Below are positions 59,222 to 64,000 of a stretch of 64,000 nt of DNA, in pieces. The notes beneath the pieces were generated by a model, which worked only from the letters and a program-made list of their open reading frames with translations, was not told the origin of the DNA and made no database searches. Numbering within the stretch: position 1 is the first letter of the stretch; the number at the start of each line of letters is the position of its first letter. Source of the DNA: Membranipora membranacea (lineage: Eukaryota > Bryozoa > Gymnolaemata > Cheilostomatida > Membraniporidae); contig OU612069.1 of NCBI GenBank assembly GCA_914767715.1, positions 7,316,001-7,380,000 of the forward strand. Reading direction: 5' to 3'. A program made the translations under genes and the position numbers.

Positions 59222-62200
59222 GTAATAAATATAACACAAATACTACAGGTTATATTACCACAGCTGCAACATGATCCATTCAGCAGACAATTGTTACAGG
59301 TTATTTACATGCTACATACTTGAAATAAAATTCATCTCAAAATACTGAGTTGTCTGCTTAATGTCAAGGAGCAGACAACTTTTTACTACCAAGTTGATGT
59401 TCACGTTGGAGTTTTTAACTACAGTATAAAATTTCCTTTATGAAAATCAAGGTGCGATTAATCTGCCTGCTATAAAACTGACTTCTTATGCGATGTTTGA
59501 TTATATATAACCACTAACATATATTCATATCAGTATATCTAACATTATATTATATTGTTTATATTATATATATAATACAAAATATATAAATTGATATATT
59601 ATTTCTGCTTTGCAGGTACATTGAGCCGTAGATCTTACAGTAGAGTATCAGGGGTAGATAACTTAGCAGACAGTCATACTGTAGTATATAATGAGGAAAC
59701 TGACTACGAGAATACTACAGATGAAGAGGAGGGACAGGAGGGGGACAACTCAGTATATCACTCATCTAATGAAGACATGCAGAGTACCTCCGCCTACTCT
59801 CATCACTCTGAGCCGACTACTGATGCAGGTAACAGTTAGATCAAGTATAGTTTAGTTTATTATCAGATCTGATATTATCATGTGATAACAAAAATGGATC
59901 ACAGGGTGCTCTAGGTAAAAACTGCACTAGAAATTTATCAGCTTACATAATAAAAGTTGGCACGGTATGACGTAAAAAGATTAAAAAAGCTCCTAGGTCT
60001 CTTCTCAGTGCAATATCGCATTAGTATAAAATTACTGACTGTCCAAGAAGATTTTGTGAGGAGTCATTATAAATATTTTATTACATAACGGGTGGGTAGG
60101 ATCATTTGAAACTTCACTAAAGTATGACCTAATTTGCCTGCAATTTGGGTTCGTGCCTCACCAGTAGACTGGGAACAACTGGAATGCAGGCAAGTTGGAT
60201 GAAAATTGATCTAGGTAATAATATTATGAAACCTTTATGTTCAAGCTTGGAAGGGAGAGGACAAACACAGAAGATTTGATGTTTGTACAATGTATATTAT
60301 AGGTAGCAAGGGTGCAGCCTGTTGGATAAAGGTTAAGGCTTGGGATCTTTATTAAAATCAGATAGGCCAAATATATATATTTTTAGTGATCAATTCAGGA
60401 ATGATTTCACCCGGAGGTTAGACCACAGAAGAGAAAAGGAGCAACTGGCTCTAAAATCCTCACTAATTCTGATCGAATGACACCGCCCTTCCCTCCTGGA
60501 CTAGCTTTTACTCATAGTTGTTAATTTCACTCACAGTTATTATTGAAATATACTTTTAATAGGCGATCAAGATGATGCAACCAGTCTTTGTTGCACAGCA
60601 GATGAGGATGAGGCTTCTGCACCCGAAGCGCTAGCTCCTTTTTCCCAATTCGGTTAGTAAATCTGTGTTTGGTAAATTGCCAGGGGTTGCCAAGTGCACA
60701 AAATGGGGTATGAAAATAAAACCCTTCGAGATTTGCTGTTTAGTAAGAAACAGAAGATTGGGCTGCCCCTAAAGAGGGACGCAAGATGCCCTAAATCCTC
60801 ATACTGAGAATGTGATACATCCTAGAAAACTAGAATGCATCCTAGAGGTGAGGCCATAGAAGACCTAATCATGGGTGTGCAGAGAGCTGCCAAAACTGAA
60901 CTTGTACTAATCGGCCATTGGTAATGACACTTTGATCTTAGCCAATAGGCTGAGATTTGCATGTATCTTCATTATCATCATCTTAAATTTTTCTCAGTTT
61001 GTAATGTAAACCACTATCTGCTTGGTTAACTTTTAAATGTAGTTTATACATATTTAGTAATACAATAGTTATAGATAATAAAATAGCTTTATGAGACATC
61101 TCTGAAACAGAAGAATAGTCTATATTCACCTTTCTCTTACTCTGACAGGATTAGGAGGGGTGATAGTTGGAGGTATGATTAGCCAGAGGAGACAAACCTA
61201 TTCCTGTAACAGCCCGTTTATACTACATCGCCACAGTGAGCACACATCTCCTATCGATATGTCTGCTAGGCATAGTAATACACCTCGTGTGTGGTGAGTG
61301 GAGCTATGCACCCCTGAGGTCACCTTCGATATAATGCTTAATTAACCATAGAGCAGAACAAAGACTCACTCATCACCTAAGCCTTTTGGCTTGATTCCTG
61401 TGATCTTTGAGTGTAGTGGGTATCTACTGTTGATAAGACTGTAGTTGATAAGTCTGTCAGGCACAGTATTACACCTTCTGAGAACACATAACTAAAAGTG
61501 TATTAAAATTCCTCAACTCTTTTAGTAAGATATATCTACTGATAAGTTACTATCATCACAGTCTGGAATCAATATTACACCAAATGATAACACGACAATG
61601 GTCCCTGTTTTTATCTCTAACCTCTTCACTGTGGCTCATTTCTAGTTAGGTGACGTAACAATAATTATACCTCTCCTTACGTTGTGTGTTGTAGCTTGGC
61701 AGGGTTGAGCCGGTTGAGACTTCAGTCCAGAGAGATGCTCTACTTTGATACGAATGAGATGTTAGTCCTTCCCTCAACTGTTGGTGAGCCTGCTGACCAG
61801 GTGATCCCTGAGCACCACCTGGAGCAGCCGTTACTCGCCACAGAACATAATCAGTCAGAACAATCATCTCTTCAGGAGAAGAGAACTTCACATTGCTCAT
61901 CAGATACAAGAATTAATATAGACATGAATGGTCTCGAAGCAGGTATTGCTAGCTACTTGTATTGTTAGCTACTGTGTTGTTGGCTACTTGTATTGTTAGC
62001 TATTTTCACCTACACTTAGCCAATGTGTTGGCACTGATTGGCTGGTGGGAGAGGGAGATTGAATGCTAGGTAAGATGGTACTTTCCTGAAAGAACCTATT
62101 AGTGTTATAGTGACATGTAAGAGTAATTCATTTTCACTTTCACTGTATTTCACTTGTTACATTTTGTGAGCTAGCATTGGCTCTCTCTCCCACCCAAAAG

Positions 62201-63434
62201 TCGATCAGATAAGAGCCCTCACTTTGGCTACCTACCTTGTGGGAAAAATTAAATTGAAGCAAACTTGATAAGCTTGTAAAACTCATATTTTATCTAACAG
62301 ACTCTCTGTGTATACACCAAGTGGTGAAGTGACACAAAAACTTGGACACAGTTGTAACGAGCTGTTAAAGATTGGCAGTTGGTGAATCTTTTGAACTTAC
62401 TTTTAACTTCAGACTATACAGACTCTGAGGCAGAGAAGCAGTCTCAGAGTATAGGTGAACGTTTACTGAAGCAGGCCAGTCCTCATATAGCAGAGTATCT
62501 CAACTCTCAGTCTGAACAGTATAACAACAAATCTACCGCTGAGACAGGGGAGCTTAGTCATCGGTCGGCAGACCCGGCTCATCATCAGTCCGCTGACCCA
62601 GCTCCTAACATGGAGGGTTTGGTGGAAAGTGAAAGCGATCATCTTCCCGAGGAGTATACTGCGGGTAAATCTCCCAATGAAGCTCATGTAGCAAGACTAC
62701 GCAATGAATCTGTAAGTTTAGGGTAAAATATGTAAATAGACGTTGGGCAATTTTCTACTAGGTCTATGTTCAAAATATTTAAGAGCCAAACATTACAACA
62801 ATGATATGGTGGACACAAAGTTAATCTGACCGCGCTGACACTCATCAACAGGCTCACGGAGAGAGACTCATACACAATAAGATTAAAAAATCAGTAAATA
62901 CAAGCTGCTTTGCTGCTGTTATTCTTTTTGTAAGCTCTTTATTGGCTGTCTATATCATTACAACATTGAAATGATTTCTAAATAGTGCGGGAAAAAAGGT
63001 GAAAAGTAAAAAATAGCAAAAATGTTAGAGTGAGAATATAGTAACGTAAGAATGAAATCTGAATGTATCTTTACTTCCTATCTTATGAATATATAAAATT
63101 TTATTGGCAACCAAAGTCATCTCATTAGAAATGTTTTGCATTCAGTGCAAGAAAAAATTTTGAAAATAAAACAGGATAGAGTAGCATTAACATTGTCGAT
63201 TAATTTGATAACATTTGGTTGAATAGCAATGCTCTAAATGATCTGAACTCCTATTTGTACAGACACCAAGGAAATCTGACCTCGCTGACCTCGCTGACCC
63301 TGATCGGCAGCTGAGGCAGCAGGCCGGTAGTCTAGTAGATATGGAGAGAGAAGAAGCCCAAATGACTACAGAGACAGGAGCTGCTATATTAGACGAGATT
63401 AGAGATATGCAGTTTATACTAGATCAAGCACAAG
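59164..63434 (+). CDS. Right-arm gene, unrecognised acidic Ser/Thr-rich protein (partial)
   Basis: Seven exons (59,164-59,221; 59,616-59,828; 60,563-60,652; 61,149-61,293; 61,695-61,942; 62,413-62,711; 63,263-63,434) join in consistent phase with GT/AG sites, giving about 408 residues without start or stop. It begins acidic (NYYEGDDDDIDRR), then has a Ser/Glu-rich region (ENTTDEEEGQEGDN), a basic/aromatic patch (SQRRQTYSCNSPFILHR), further Ser/Gln/His-rich low-complexity stretches and a helical C-terminal part (LLKQASPHIAEYL; TETGAAILDEIRDMQFILDQ). No signal peptide, membrane span or catalytic motif is seen. The 5' end may include candidates at 56.0-58.6 kb, and the 3' end lies outside the window. 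I do not recognise the family and offer no function. Confidence 0.75.
59616..59828 (+). CDS. Right-arm gene exon (GTLSRR exon)
   Basis: TTTGCAG acceptor, GTAACA donor. Seventy codons, about 98% identical in nucleotides to the left-arm exon 6,412-6,627, including silent sites. Confidence 0.85.
60563..60652 (+). CDS. Right-arm gene exon (GDQDD exon)
   Basis: TAATAG acceptor, GTTAGT donor. DQDDATSLCCTADEDEASAP then EALAPFSQF, phase 1 to 1. The middle is very different from the left copy. Confidence 0.7.
60735..60960 (+). repeat. Dispersed repeat B, copy 2
   Basis: Direct copy of 1,820-2,040, in the intron between the GDQDD and GLGG exons of the right-arm gene. Confidence 0.75.
61149..61293 (+). 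CDS. Right-arm gene exon (GLGG exon)
   Basis: GACAG acceptor, GTGAGT donor. LGGVIVGGMISQRRQTYSCN then SPFILHRHSEHTSPIDMS, phase 1 in and 2 out. Confidence 0.75.
61695..61942 (+). CDS. Right-arm gene exon (LAGL exon)
   Basis: TTGTAG acceptor, GTATTG donor, 82 codons: LAGLSRLRLQSREMLYFDTN, then a Glu/Gln/His-rich middle and NIDMNGLEA. Missing from the left arm. Confidence 0.7.
62413..62711 (+). CDS. Right-arm gene exon (DYTD exon)
   Basis: CTTCAG acceptor, GTAAGT donor, 99 codons: YTDSEAEKQSQSIGERLLKQ, SPHIAEYLNSQSEQ, a repeated HxSADPA pair (RSADPAHHQSADPA) and an acidic end. Missing from the left arm. Confidence 0.75.
63263..63434 (+). CDS. Right-arm gene exon (TPRK exon)
   Basis: GTACAG acceptor, GTATGA donor: TPRKSDLADLADPDRQLRQQ, then SLVDMEREEAQMTTETGAA and ILDEIRDMQFILDQAQ, helix-prone. 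Phase 0 in, 1 out. The next exon is not in the window. Confidence 0.75.
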
Positions 63435-63797
63435 GTATGATAGTTATATAATATGAAAAATAATATGAAATAAAGTATGAAGTTTCAAAAAAGGCAAAAA
63501 AGGTCATCATTATTACTGATTCAAATATAGTACCCGCAAGGAGATAAGTATCCGCAAGACAACAAGTTTGCTTATATGCACAGTTTTATAACAGCAAAAT
63601 TTGTGGCTAGCTGAAATTCATAAACCTTATAACATTACGCTTAGCTTCTGGTAAGTGTAGGCTGACATTGAATCACCCAAGACTTGCTGAACTGAACTCT
63701 AACCCATATTTCCTCTCTTAGGATTTGCTCACTCAGTAAATACAAGCTGAGAGAATAAGATTGTAGAGTCACTACTAGTGACCTGTTTTTTATTTTT

Positions 63798-63990
63798 TTA
63801 AAGAGGAACAATACACTTCTGATTTCTGTTTGACAGCCAACGCAGCTCTGAAAAATGTATGCACATACTAAAACTCTGGTATTATAGTGTAAAAACCCCT
63901 GTTCTGCTCAAATATGCATTCAAAATTGAAGTTGTGCATCCCCAACAAGAAATAAGACAACTAATAGAATCAAGTTTTTAGCTGACATAG
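63798..63990. mobile_element. Diverged TTAA-type MITE
   Basis: TTAAAGAGGAACAATACACT, CTGATTTCTGTTTGACAGCC and CTGAAAAATGTATGCA follow the family at 56,694-56,884. The right end is decayed or cut by the window end. Confidence 0.6.
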
Positions 63991-64000
63991 TCTGATTTTC

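Overview
This is a eukaryotic, metazoan-looking window: AT-rich, intron-rich, gene-poor and full of small DNA transposons and minisatellites. The best-supported gene encodes a BMP-type receptor-regulated SMAD (SMAD1/5 class), which limits the host to animals. Intron number, divergence from vertebrate SMADs and repeat content suggest an invertebrate; the sequence alone does not give a phylum.

Layout. (1) 1-9.2 kb and 57.8-64 kb are two arms of an inverted duplication carrying an unrecognised multi-exon gene that encodes an acidic, Ser/Thr-rich protein. The right (+) copy has open, phase-compatible exons from 59.16 kb to 63.43 kb and probably continues past the window. The left (-) copy has lost two exons, a splice acceptor and the frame of a later exon. 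One exon pair is almost identical between arms while its neighbours are strongly diverged. (2) Inside each arm lies the same ~63-bp minisatellite in opposite orientation (9.47-11.8 kb and 53.4-54.1 kb). (3) The spacer holds SMAD1/5 on the minus strand (ten coding exons, 29,209 to 18,283) and PPCDC (phosphopantothenoylcysteine decarboxylase, coenzyme A biosynthesis) on the plus strand (three coding exons, 36,442 to 40,866). The two are divergently arranged with about 6.5 kb between them. (4) 41-53 kb has no recognised host gene. It holds a LINE-like 3' end, a 571-bp tandem repeat split by a 2.8-kb insertion, a non-autonomous hAT element with an 8-bp target duplication, and other inverted-repeat elements.

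The most unusual signal is at the SMAD gene. Several tandem repeats are built from, or abut, its exon-intron junctions. A ~150-bp satellite of about 14 copies contains the last codons and stop of the SMAD reading frame. The exon 4 acceptor is tandemly copied upstream at exact multiples of three, always in open frame. The exon 3 donor region is copied into a minisatellite, and the exon 8 acceptor tract is duplicated. One exon also carries an in-frame TGA where SMAD1 proteins have glycine. MITEs of one pogo-like family sit 14-38 bp upstream of three splice acceptors.

The genes show no common pathway: SMAD1/5 transduces BMP signals to the nucleus and PPCDC makes 4'-phosphopantetheine. Exon boundaries were read by eye from GT/AG sites, phase and family similarity. 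No database search was run.
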